Shown here one piece after another: positions 7,352-13,381 of a DNA stretch of 13,381 nt. The translations under genes were made by a program, and so were the position numbers. Below the pieces are notes generated by a model. That model saw only the letters and a list, made by a program, of their open reading frames with translations. It did no database searches and was not told where the DNA came from. Numbering within the stretch: the stretch's first letter is position 1; every line of letters starts with the position of its first letter. Source of the stretch: Chitinophagia bacterium (GTDB lineage: Bacteria; Bacteroidota; Bacteroidia; Chitinophagales; Chitinophagaceae); NCBI GenBank assembly GCA_010027295.1, contig RGVM01000022.1:1-13381 (forward strand), in the 5' to 3' direction.

Positions 7352-8602
7352 TCAGCCGAACTTGCGGACGATGACGGACGCGTTGTGCCCACCGAATCCG
7401 AAGGTGTTGCTGAGGGCTGCCCGCACGGTACGCTTCTTCGGCTTGTCGAAGGTGAAATCGAGCCTTGGGTCCAACTCGGGGTCGTCCGTAAAATGGTTGA
7501 TCGTGGGGGGCACGGTGTCGTTGACCACGGAAAGGATACAGGCGATGGCCTCGATGGCACCAGCGGCACCGAGAAGGTGGCCTGTCATCGACTTGGTGGA
7601 ACTGATGTTGAGGTCGTAGGAATGGTCGCCGAAGACGCCGAGGATGGCCTTGGTCTCTGCTATGTCTCCGAGCGGAGTGGAGGTTCCGTGGACGTTGATG
7701 TAGTCGATGTCCTCCGGACGCATTCCGGCGTCCTGAAGGGCCGACCGCATGACGTTCAGGGCTCCGAGTCCCTCAGGATGGGGGGCCGTGATATGATGGG
7801 CGTCGGCAGTGGCACCGCCACCCGCGATCTCGCAGTAGATGCGGGCACCTCTGCGGAGTGCGTGTTCGAGTTCCTCGAGGATGATGGCGCCGCCGCCCTC
7901 TCCCATGACGAAGCCGTCTCGATCCTTATCGAAGGGACGGGAGGCCGTTCTCGGATCGTCGTTTCGCTCGCTGAGGGCCTTCATAGCGTTGAATCCGGCG
8001 ACGCCGGAGTCGCTGATGACGGCTTCGCTTCCACCTGCGACCATCACATCTGCCTTGCCGAGACGTATGTAGTGGGTGGCCTCGATGACGGCGTGGGTCG
8101 AGGAGGCACAGGCGCTGACCACGGCAAAGTTGGGGCCCCTGAATCCATGCCGCATGGAGATGTGGCCCGCGGCGATGTCCAGGATCATCTTGGGGATGAA
8201 GAACGGGTTGAACCGCGGGGTGCCATCGCCTTTGGCGTAGTTGATGACCTCCTCCTGGAAGGTTACCAGTCCACCGATGCCGCTGGAATAGATGACGCCC
8301 GTACGGTCAGGGTCGACCTTACCCCCGCCGATGTCTGCGTCTCTAATGGCCTCATCGCTCGCCACGATGGCGAGCTGCGTGAAGCGGTCGAGCTTGCGGG
8401 CCTCCTTGCGGTCGAGGTAGGCCACGGGGTCGAAACCCTTCACCTCACAGGCGAAACGGGTCCTGAACTTGGACGCGTCGAACAAAGTGATGGGATCGGC
8501 GCCCGACACGCCGGCCAGCAGGCCCTGCCAATAATCAGGGGCCGTGTTGCCTACCGGAGTGATGGCGCCGATCCCGGTTACGACGACTCTTTTCAATGAC
8601 AT
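7352..8602 (-). CDS. fabF: Beta-ketoacyl-[acyl carrier protein] synthase II
   Basis: This is a 416-residue condensing enzyme of type II fatty acid synthesis that extends acyl-ACP with malonyl-ACP in the cytoplasm. The full catalytic triad is visible: nucleophile Cys165 in VVSACASSTHA, His305 in NVHGTSTPLGD and His342 in KSMTGHLLGAAGA. The glycine-rich C-terminal NTFGFGGHNAS is also intact. Length and residue numbers are within a few of E. coli FabF. The ATG at 8602 gives MSLKRVVVTG, the usual family start; in-frame ATGs at 8614 and 8641 would add tails of 4 and 13 residues and are less likely. It lies 35 bases after acpP, its substrate carrier, and 60 bases before rnc, in one operon. Confidence 0.97.
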   Translation of the reverse strand: MSLKRVVVTGIGAITPVGNTAPDYWQGLLAGVSGADPITLFDASKFRTRFACEVKGFDPVAYLDRKEARKLDRFTQLAIVASDEAIRDADIGGGKVDPDRTGVIYSSGIGGLVTFQEEVINYAKGDGTPRFNPFFIPKMILDIAAGHISMRHGFRGPNFAVVSACASSTHAVIEATHYIRLGKADVMVAGGSEAVISDSGVAGFNAMKALSERNDDPRTASRPFDKDRDGFVMGEGGGAIILEELEHALRRGARIYCEIAGGGATADAHHITAPHPEGLGALNVMRSALQDAGMRPEDIDYINVHGTSTPLGDIAETKAILGVFGDHSYDLNISSTKSMTGHLLGAAGAIEAIACILSVVNDTVPPTINHFTDDPELDPRLDFTFDKPKKRTVRAALSNTFGFGGHNASVIVRKFG

Positions 8603-8637
8603 ATGTGTGGACATTGCCGGAATACCGGCGGTCGGGA

Positions 8638-8874
8638 TCACTTGGCGTGGTCCTCGAGATAGGCGATAGCCTGTCCGACCGTGGTGATCGTCTCGGCCTG
8701 CTCGTCGGGTATGTTGATGTTGAACTCCTTCTCGAATTCCATGATCAGTTCCACGGTGTCGAGGGAGTCAGCGCCAAGGTCGTTGTTGAAGGAGGCTTCG
8801 GGGGTCACCTCCGCCTCGTCAACGCCCAGTTTGTCGACGATGATCTTCTTCACCCGGGCTGCGATGTCTGACAT
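8638..8874 (-). CDS. acpP: Acyl carrier protein
   Basis: This 78-residue, strongly acidic protein has the phosphopantetheine attachment motif [12 protein letters not shown] with Ser37 as the modified residue. The flanking helix sequence (SFNNDLGA before, [13 protein letters not shown] after) is standard for bacterial fatty-acid ACP. It carries growing acyl chains to FabF, which is encoded next, and probably to other cytoplasmic partners. It is the first gene of acpP-fabF-rnc and sits directly behind the best promoter in the window, with a 27-base gap from the -7 box to the ATG that is AT-rich compared with the surroundings. Confidence 0.98.
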   Translation of the reverse strand: MSDIAARVKKIIVDKLGVDEAEVTPEASFNNDLGADSLDTVELIMEFEKEFNINIPDEQAETITTVGQAIAYLEDHAK

Positions 8875-8901
8875 TTCAGTTGATTTTGGTTAATGTGGCT
8901 G

Positions 8902-8930
8902 CAAAAATATAGTTTTTGGGTTAACTACAA
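8902..8930 (-). promoter_or_regulatory. Promoter of acpP-fabF-rnc (TTG - 18 bp - TATTTTTG)
   Basis: On the minus strand, TTG (8930-8928) is followed after 18 bases by TATTTTTG (8909-8902), an exact match to the Bacteroidota primary sigma consensus TTG / TAnnTTTG. The region is markedly AT-rich within a GC-rich genome, and the acpP ATG lies 27 bases downstream, which fits a short leader. Confidence 0.7.
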
Positions 8931-8957
8931 TTTTTTTGAGGTCCGGACATCCCGCCG

Positions 8958-8977
8958 AGCCCGGACGATCCCGGGCT
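8958..8977. repeat. Short inverted repeat in the acpP / acetyltransferase gap
   Basis: AGCCCGG (8958-8964) and CCGGGCT (8971-8977) form a 7-bp GC-only stem with a 6-base loop. It lies upstream of the acpP promoter, in the 198-base divergent gap. No T-run follows on either strand. It could be an operator or chance in GC-rich sequence. Confidence 0.3.
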
Positions 8978-9033
8978 TGTCCCTGCTGTGGCATTTGCAT
9001 ACCGCTGACATACCCCCCCTGTCGCGTTTTCCG

Positions 9034-9041
9034 TACCTTCA
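9034..9041 (+). promoter_or_regulatory. Weak -7-like box (TACCTTCA) for the acetyltransferase gene
   Basis: TACCTTCA matches TAnnTTTG at six of eight positions counting the free ones, and lies 31 bases before the ATG at 9073. A TTTG at 8994 is too far upstream (36 bases) to be its usual partner. Listed because the same TACCTT core recurs before other genes in the window. Confidence 0.2.
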
Positions 9042-9072
9042 TCTGGTTCCCTACTTGTAAAACCATCCGGCC

Positions 9073-9504
9073 ATGCCCCTTCGGATCATAGACCACGGCT
9101 CACGGGAGTACGACCAGATGGTCGCTCTTCGAATGGATGTCCTGCGCAAGCCCCTGGGCCTCTCCTTCAGTCCGGAAGAACTTGAAGGGGAGAGGGCCGA
9201 CATCCTGCTGGGTGCCTTCGACGAGGACCATCTGCTTGCCTGCTGCCTGCTAACACGTCAGGACGCCACAACCTGTCGCCTCCGTCAGATGGCCGTTGTC
9301 AACAGCCTCCAGGGGCGGGGCCTAGGGGCCTCGCTGCTGTACTTCGCCGAGAACGTCGCCCGGGACAGAGGGTTCCGCGAACTTGTAATGCACGCCCGTA
9401 TGACAGCCGTAGGCTTCTATGAGAAACAGGGATATCGTACTTCAGGACAGACCTTCGAGGAAGTTACCATTCCACACCTGCTGATGCGCAAACCCCTTGT
9501 ATGA
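9073..9504 (+). CDS. GNAT-family N-acetyltransferase
   Basis: This 143-residue single-domain protein has the GNAT fold order. Beta strands lead to RLRQMAVVNSLQGRGLGASL, in which the Q-G-R-G-L-G turn (about residues 77-82) is the acetyl-CoA pyrophosphate-binding motif A. It is followed by the helix LLYFAENVARDRG, then LVMHARMTAVGFYEKQGYR, the usual motif B ending with the catalytic-region tyrosine. Such enzymes move an acetyl group from acetyl-CoA to an amine; the substrate cannot be read from sequence. The N-terminal part (MVALRMDVLRKPLGL) resembles the small ElaA/YjcF-like acetyltransferases, a tentative placement. It stands alone on the plus strand, divergent from acpP and convergent with the YcxB-like gene (20-base gap). 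Confidence 0.88.
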   Translation: MPLRIIDHGSREYDQMVALRMDVLRKPLGLSFSPEELEGERADILLGAFDEDHLLACCLLTRQDATTCRLRQMAVVNSLQGRGLGASLLYFAENVARDRGFRELVMHARMTAVGFYEKQGYRTSGQTFEEVTIPHLLMRKPLV

Positions 9505-9524
9505 CCTCACATTACAACGTCTGA

Positions 9525-10007
9525 TCAACGTTTGGGCACCACGGCCCCTATGATCCGGCGCGCCTGGGAGACGCCCTCTGGTCCCGGTATGCTTGCCTTG
9601 GGCAGCAACAGGAACCCCTGTTCCCCGAAACAGAGATGGAAAAAGCCCGGCGTCTCATAATAATGGCTGAACTCCCTCCAGGCCCATGTCCTCGAACCTC
9701 CCTCCCGTTTGAGGAACAGGTGGGAGTCTTCGAGCCGCACAATGAAACTGTCACGAAAAGTGCGGTTCCTGCGATAGACAGCTGCCGGCATCCCAGTCCA
9801 TATGGCGAGCATCAGAAACAACCAAAGGGCCGTCCCCGTGAGGAAAGGAAGCGGTGATGCGAGCCCCGTCGCAAAGAGTCCCATCGACAAGAGGGCGAAG
9901 ACATTGATGAGAACGATCATCACCCGGACCTCAGACTTCCTGATGAAATGATACCGGAGGGCCTGCAACACCTCCGACTTATGATACGCTACTCGGAACT
10001 CCAACAT
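9525..10007 (-). CDS. Small membrane protein with YcxB-like C-terminal domain
   Basis: From the ATG at 10007 the product has 160 residues: a short N-terminal strand (MLEFRVAYHKSEVLQALRYH), two adjacent membrane spans near 29-47 and 54-73, and a C-terminal beta-rich domain. The C-terminal segments HLFLKREGG, TWAWREFSHYYETPGFFHL and GFLLLPKASIPG follow the YcxB-like domain pattern, in which the domain ends with a strand, LPK and a proline-rich turn. Function of this family is unknown. The frame stays open upstream to an ATG at 10226, but the extra 73 residues look non-coding (they run through a large hairpin), so the shorter start is preferred. It is convergent with the acetyltransferase gene and separated from nrdJ by a terminator, so it is probably transcribed alone. 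Confidence 0.65.
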   Translation of the reverse strand: MLEFRVAYHKSEVLQALRYHFIRKSEVRVMIVLINVFALLSMGLFATGLASPLPFLTGTALWLFLMLAIWTGMPAAVYRRNRTFRDSFIVRLEDSHLFLKREGGSRTWAWREFSHYYETPGFFHLCFGEQGFLLLPKASIPGPEGVSQARRIIGAVVPKR

Positions 10008-10024
10008 GTATAGGCCTCCCGAGC

Positions 10025-10032
10025 GCAAGGTA
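10025..10032 (-). promoter_or_regulatory. Weak -7-like box (TACCTTGC) for the YcxB-like gene
   Basis: The minus strand reads TACCTTGC with 17 bases between it and the preferred ATG at 10007. It resembles TAnnTTTG imperfectly. It is cited as mild support for the shorter start, since a promoter here would exclude the ATG at 10226. Confidence 0.25.
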
Positions 10033-10070
10033 CGAAGGACCAAGACAGGCGCCTGGTAATCAAAAGTGAT

Positions 10071-10101
10071 CGGGGGATCCCCATCCAATGGAGATCCCCC
10101 G
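10071..10101. repeat. Large hairpin-forming inverted repeat upstream of the YcxB-like gene
   Basis: Arms at 10071-10084 and 10088-10101 pair over 14 positions with a single mismatch and a 3-base loop. The core is GGGGGATC/GATCCCCC. On the minus strand the stem is followed after a few bases by TTTT (10062-10065), so it could act as an imperfect terminator, or as a structured leader if transcription starts further upstream. Confidence 0.6.
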
Positions 10102-10285
10102 AAAGGCCTGCCGAGGATACGACCGGCTGTTTCAACAAGGTACGGACAACTTGAACGGGCGGATATATAACGTCGGGTTGCTCTCTTTCTGCTGGCTTGG
10201 CTGATATTTTTTTCCGTTACATCCATAAACCTCTATGACTCAGCGCACCATTTCCGCAGGAGAGAGGTCATGGCCTGAAATGAAA

Positions 10286-10314
10286 AGGATGCCCGGGCAA
10301 TCCCCGGGCATCCT
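10286..10314 (-). terminator. Rho-independent terminator of nrdJ
   Basis: Arms AGGATGCCCGGG (10286-10297) and CCCGGGCATCCT (10303-10314) form a perfect 12-bp stem with a 5-base loop. On the minus strand the stem runs directly into TTTTCATTTC. It lies 33 bases past the nrdJ stop codon, the expected place. Confidence 0.85.
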
Positions 10315-10346
10315 GGTTTCTCATGCCAACGAGCGTGACGGCCGCC

Positions 10347-13300
10347 TCAGCTGCAGCCCAGGCTGTTCCCGCAGTTGAGGCACTTGTAGCAGGTGCCACT
10401 GCGGATGGTGAGGTGACCGCAGACGTTGCAAGTCGGTGCATCGCTCTGCATATTCTTCATGTATTGCTGGGTGGCGGTCTCGGACTTGACGGGTTGGCTC
10501 GCTCGCTGTGGGCGGAGGGAGGCGGATCCACCGCCGGAACTAGTGAACGCCGGGGCGATGACCCTGACATCGGAGAGGCTGGGTGTCTTACCGGAACCCA
10601 CAGGGGAGCCGGCAGGGTCCCAGTCGCCACCTTCGACGCTCGTGACCTCTGGGGTGTCGAGCTGGTGGACAAGATCCGTCTGGCCGAGGTACTCGAATGC
10701 GAGTACGCGGAAGACGAAGTCGACGATGGATGTGGTGGTCTTGATGTTGGGGTGGTCGACGAATCCAGCAGGCTCGAACTTGGTGAACACGAACTTCTCC
10801 ACGAACTCCTCCAGGGGCACACCGTACTGTAGGCCGACCGAGACGGATATCGCGAAGCAGTTCATCAGGCTCCGGAGGGTGGAGCCCTCCTTGGCGAGGT
10901 CGATGAAGATCTCGCCGAGCGTACCATCTCCGTATTCGCCGGTGCGCAGGAATATCGTCTGGCTGTTAATCTTGGCCTTCTGGGTGAAGCCTCTGCGCTT
11001 GGAGGGCAGGGTCTTGCGTTCGACGATGCGGGAAAGCTGCCGTTTGAGTTTGGTGTCGGGAGACGCCTGCATCCGCTTCTGGAGTTCTTCGAGCAGGTCT
11101 TCGACGGTGAGCTTGCCGACATCGAGCAGGGCGACATCGACAGGCTTCTCCTTTTCCTTATCTGCCGCCGCCGCTTCGGGTTCGGCGTCGGATTTCTTCG
11201 TTTCGCTCTTGTTGCTGAGCGGCTGGCTGAGCTTGGAGCCGTCGCGGTAGAGGGCGCAGGCCTTGAGGCCGAGCTTCCAGCTGAGCATGTAGCAGTCGGC
11301 CACTTCCTCCATCGTCGCCTCGTTGGGGAGGTTGATGGTCTTGGAGATGGCGCCGCTGATGAAGGGCTGCACGGCGGCCATCATGCGGATATGGCCATGG
11401 GCGTGAATGTAGCGTACACCCTTCTTGCCGTTCTTGTTGGCGCAGTCGAAGACGGGATAGTGCTCTTCGCGGAGGCAGGGTGCCCCCTCGATGGTCATGG
11501 TGCCGCAGACATAGTCGTTAGCTGCCTCTATCTGCGAGGGGGTGAAGCCGAGCTCTGACAGGAGGTTCCAATCGGCATTGTAGAACTGCTCCTCACGGAA
11601 GCCCAGCCGCTTGAGGCACTCCGCCCCGAGGGTATACACGTTGAACACGAAGCCGATCTCGAAGGCCGACCTGACGGCGTCGTCGAGGCGTCGGATTTCC
11701 TCGGCGATGAAGCCCTTCTCGCTGAGGGTCTGGTGGTTGATATAGGGTGCACCTGCAAAGCCAGCGGAGCCGACGGCGTAGCGGATGACGGCCTCGGCAT
11801 CCCTTTCGGAATAGCCGAGGTTCTTGAGGGCCTGGGGCACCGACTGGTTGATGATCTTGAAGTAACCGCCGCCGGAGAGCTTCTTGAACTTCACGAGGGC
11901 GAAGTCGGGCTCCACGCCGGTAGTGTCGCAGTCCATCACGAGGCCGATGGTGCCGGTGGGTGCGATCACTGTCGTCTGGGCGTTGCGATAACCATGGCGC
12001 TCACCCAGCGAGACGGCCTCGTCCCATGCATGGCAGGCAGCCTTGAGGAGATACTGGGGGCAGTATCGGGCATTGATGCCCTGAGGAAGGATGCTGAGGC
12101 CGGTGTAGGCGTCCTCTGCATCGTAGGCGGCGGCGCGGTGGTTGCGCATCACGCGGAGCATGTCCTCCTGGTTCTCGCCGTACTTGGCGAAGGGCCCGAG
12201 GATAGACGCCATCTCGGCGGAAGTCTTGTAGGAGATGCCTGTCATGATGGCACTGATGGCACCGGCGATGCCCCGGGCCTCCTCGCTGTCATAGGGAATG
12301 CCGCTGACCATCAGCAGGCTGCCCAGGTTGGCATAGCCAAGACCGAGGGTGCGGTAATCGTAGCTGAGCTGTGCGACCTCCTTGCTGGGGAACTGCGCCA
12401 TCAGCACCGAGATCTCGAGAACCGTGGTCCAGAGCCGCACGGTGTACTCGAAGCCCTCCACGTCGAACACGTTGTCTTCCTCGTTGTGGAACCTCCGCAG
12501 GTTGATGGAAGCGAGGTTGCAGGCCGTGTTGTCGAGGAACATGTACTCGCTGCAGGGGTTGGAGGCGCGGATACGCCCTCCTTTAGGACAGGTATGCCAC
12601 TCGTTAATGGTGGTGTGATATTGCAAGCCCGGATCGGCGCTTTGCCATGCCGAATCGCTGATTTTGGTCATTAGATCGCGGGCTTTTAAGGTTTTGCGTG
12701 CTTTAGGCGCGCGATTGGCAGCCTTGGCTTTTTCAATTTCGGTGCGCCAAATTAGCCCCCAATCGCCGTCATTTTCTACAGCTTTCATAAAATCGCCAGT
12801 TACGCGCACACTGTTATTGCTGTTTTGCCCGCTTACGGTCAAATAGGCCTCGCTATTCCAGTCGGTGTCATATTCGGCAAATTTGAGCGAGGTAAAGCCT
12901 TGTTGGGCCAATTGAATCACCCGCTCGATATAGTTGGGCGATACATAGGCGGCTTTAGCAGCGCTAATGGCCTTGCCCAGCGCTTTATTTTGCTTGCGGT
13001 CAAATTTGATCGCAGCATCGCTAACCGAATGACAGGCGGTCATAACCGCATTAAGATGCTTATTATTGAGTTTGCTGCCAGTCACTAAAGCCGCTACTTT
13101 TTGCTCTTCGACCACTTTCCAATCTAAAAACGCCTCAATATCGGGGTGGTCAACATCCAAAATGACCATTTTGGCCGCGCGGCGCGTGGTGCCGCCACTT
13201 TTAATTGCACCGGCGGCACGGTCGCCAATACGCAAAAAGCTCATCAAGCCCGATGATTTACCGCCGCCACTCAGTGGCTCACCTTCACCACGAATGCTAC

Positions 13301-13381
13301 TGAAATTGCTGCCAGTGCCGCTGCCATATTTAAATACGCGGGCTTCACGGATCCACAAATCCATAATGCCGCCATCATTCA
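10347..13381 (-). CDS. nrdJ: Class II (B12-dependent) ribonucleotide reductase, N-terminus cut by window edge
   Basis: About 1010 codons are open; the frame continues past the Met at 13364 into the edge (NDGGI before MDLWIREARV), so the true start lies outside. The enzyme reduces ribonucleotides to deoxyribonucleotides using adenosylcobalamin. Visible marks are YGSGTGSNFS and SGGGKSSGLMSFL near the edge. Next is NPCSE at 12546-12560, matching the thiyl-radical Cys with its Asn and Glu partners, then the redox Cys eleven residues later in NTACNLASINL. APTGTIGLVMDCDTTG follows, and the cysteine-rich tail CNVCGH, CYKCLNCG, GCS ends the protein. A charged linker (11138-11220) precedes the C-terminal region. 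The codon style changes abruptly near 12.6 kb although the frame is unbroken, so the gene as assembled may be a hybrid of two sources. It ends in a strong terminator. Confidence 0.95.
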   Translation of the reverse strand, partial: NDGGIMDLWIREARVFKYGSGTGSNFSSIRGEGEPLSGGGKSSGLMSFLRIGDRAAGAIKSGGTTRRAAKMVILDVDHPDIEAFLDWKVVEEQKVAALVTGSKLNNKHLNAVMTACHSVSDAAIKFDRKQNKALGKAISAAKAAYVSPNYIERVIQLAQQGFTSLKFAEYDTDWNSEAYLTVSGQNSNNSVRVTGDFMKAVENDGDWGLIWRTEIEKAKAANRAPKARKTLKARDLMTKISDSAWQSADPGLQYHTTINEWHTCPKGGRIRASNPCSEYMFLDNTACNLASINLRRFHNEEDNVFDVEGFEYTVRLWTTVLEISVLMAQFPSKEVAQLSYDYRTLGLGYANLGSLLMVSGIPYDSEEARGIAGAISAIMTGISYKTSAEMASILGPFAKYGENQEDMLRVMRNHRAAAYDAEDAYTGLSILPQGINARYCPQYLLKAACHAWDEAVSLGERHGYRNAQTTVIAPTGTIGLVMDCDTTGVEPDFALVKFKKLSGGGYFKIINQSVPQALKNLGYSERDAEAVIRYAVGSAGFAGAPYINHQTLSEKGFIAEEIRRLDDAVRSAFEIGFVFNVYTLGAECLKRLGFREEQFYNADWNLLSELGFTPSQIEAANDYVCGTMTIEGAPCLREEHYPVFDCANKNGKKGVRYIHAHGHIRMMAAVQPFISGAISKTINLPNEATMEEVADCYMLSWKLGLKACALYRDGSKLSQPLSNKSETKKSDAEPEAAAADKEKEKPVDVALLDVGKLTVEDLLEELQKRMQASPDTKLKRQLSRIVERKTLPSKRRGFTQKAKINSQTIFLRTGEYGDGTLGEIFIDLAKEGSTLRSLMNCFAISVSVGLQYGVPLEEFVEKFVFTKFEPAGFVDHPNIKTTTSIVDFVFRVLAFEYLGQTDLVHQLDTPEVTSVEGGDWDPAGSPVGSGKTPSLSDVRVIAPAFTSSGGGSASLRPQRASQPVKSETATQQYMKNMQSDAPTCNVCGHLTIRSGTCYKCLNCGNSLGCS
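12575..13381 (-). other. Segment of nrdJ with foreign base composition and codon use
   Basis: From about 12575-12620 rightwards, GC drops from about 60% (36/60 at both 11281-11340 and 12361-12420) to about 48-52% (29/60 at 12721-12780 and 12781-12840, 31/60 at 12961-13020). Codons switch from ATC, AAC, GAC, AAG and CTC/CTG to ATT, AAT, GAT, AAA and TTG/TTA; about four of five Lys codons become AAA. The protein stays NrdJ-like across the junction. The left limit is approximate because the junction lies in conserved sequence. The segment runs past the right edge. Confidence 0.8.

Larger units (their letters stand above)
10008..10346. other. 339-base intergenic region between nrdJ and the YcxB-like gene
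   Basis: No gene is supported here. The interval holds the nrdJ terminator at its right end, a large GC-rich hairpin at 10071-10101, two TACCTTG boxes on the minus strand (10032-10026 and 10142-10136) that could be promoter remnants, and the AT-rich run near 10205-10213. Its minus strand is open in the YcxB frame back to 10226, but the implied peptide looks arbitrary. Confidence 0.6.

Noticed and set aside
7292..8599. 435-codon open frame on the plus strand opposite fabF
   Set aside because: It is an exact antisense shadow of fabF. GC-rich codon bias removes stops from the opposite strand; the peptide shows no domain, and fabF has all catalytic residues.
8941..9060. Possible small RNA or riboswitch in the acpP / acetyltransferase gap
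   Set aside because: Only a 7-bp stem and short palindromes are present, with no terminator after them and no recognisable riboswitch core.
719..10226. A defence, secondary-metabolite or other new gene system
   Set aside because: All well-supported genes here are known core or common families in separate short transcription units; apart from gldFG and acpP-fabF-rnc no co-directional unknown cluster exists.
11733..12674. 313-codon open frame on the plus strand opposite nrdJ
   Set aside because: Antisense shadow of a gene with clear conserved motifs. It runs out near the composition switch, as expected when the GC-rich bias that keeps it open ends.
12575..13381. Composition change as a mobile element or intron insertion in nrdJ
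   Set aside because: No terminal repeats, no transposase, intein or intron features, and the protein continues as normal NrdJ through the boundary; this is replacement or chimera, not insertion.

Overview
The window reads as a stretch of core chromosome from a GC-rich member of the Bacteroidota. Four things point there: a gldF-gldG gliding/secretion pair, a secreted protein with a type IX secretion C-terminal signal, an acpP-fabF-rnc cluster, and promoters of the TTG / TAnnTTTG type instead of sigma70 boxes. No genes for mobile elements, CRISPR, rRNA or tRNA were seen. The species cannot be named from the sequence alone.

Layout, left to right. Positions 1-3162 (minus strand) hold gldF, gldG and a TerC-family membrane protein cut by the left edge. 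Positions 3266-5620 (plus) encode a 784-residue secreted protein carrying a type IX sorting domain. Positions 5681-6031 (minus) encode an A-type iron-sulfur carrier, divergent from a methylmalonyl-CoA epimerase gene (6160-6585, plus). Positions 6578-8874 (minus) form the acpP-fabF-rnc operon behind a good promoter. Next come a GNAT acetyltransferase (9073-9504, plus), a small YcxB-like membrane protein (9525-10007, minus) and a 339-base non-coding interval. From 10347 to the right edge (minus) runs a B12-dependent ribonucleotide reductase gene (nrdJ), cut at its 5' end and ending in a textbook terminator.

How the genes fit together. GldF/GldG are linked to gliding and type IX secretion in this phylum, and the neighbouring divergent gene encodes a probable type IX cargo. 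The epimerase (methylmalonyl-CoA mutase pathway) and NrdJ both imply use of cobalamin. acpP-fabF-rnc is an ordinary fatty-acid/RNA-processing housekeeping operon.

The one strongly anomalous signal is in nrdJ. From about 12.6 kb to the right edge, base composition and codon choice change abruptly while the reading frame stays open. The switch lies beside the near-invariant active-site motif. This is either a mosaic gene made by recombination or an assembly chimera joining two organisms, and the sequence alone cannot decide. I found no convincing new multi-gene system; the other observations are modest.
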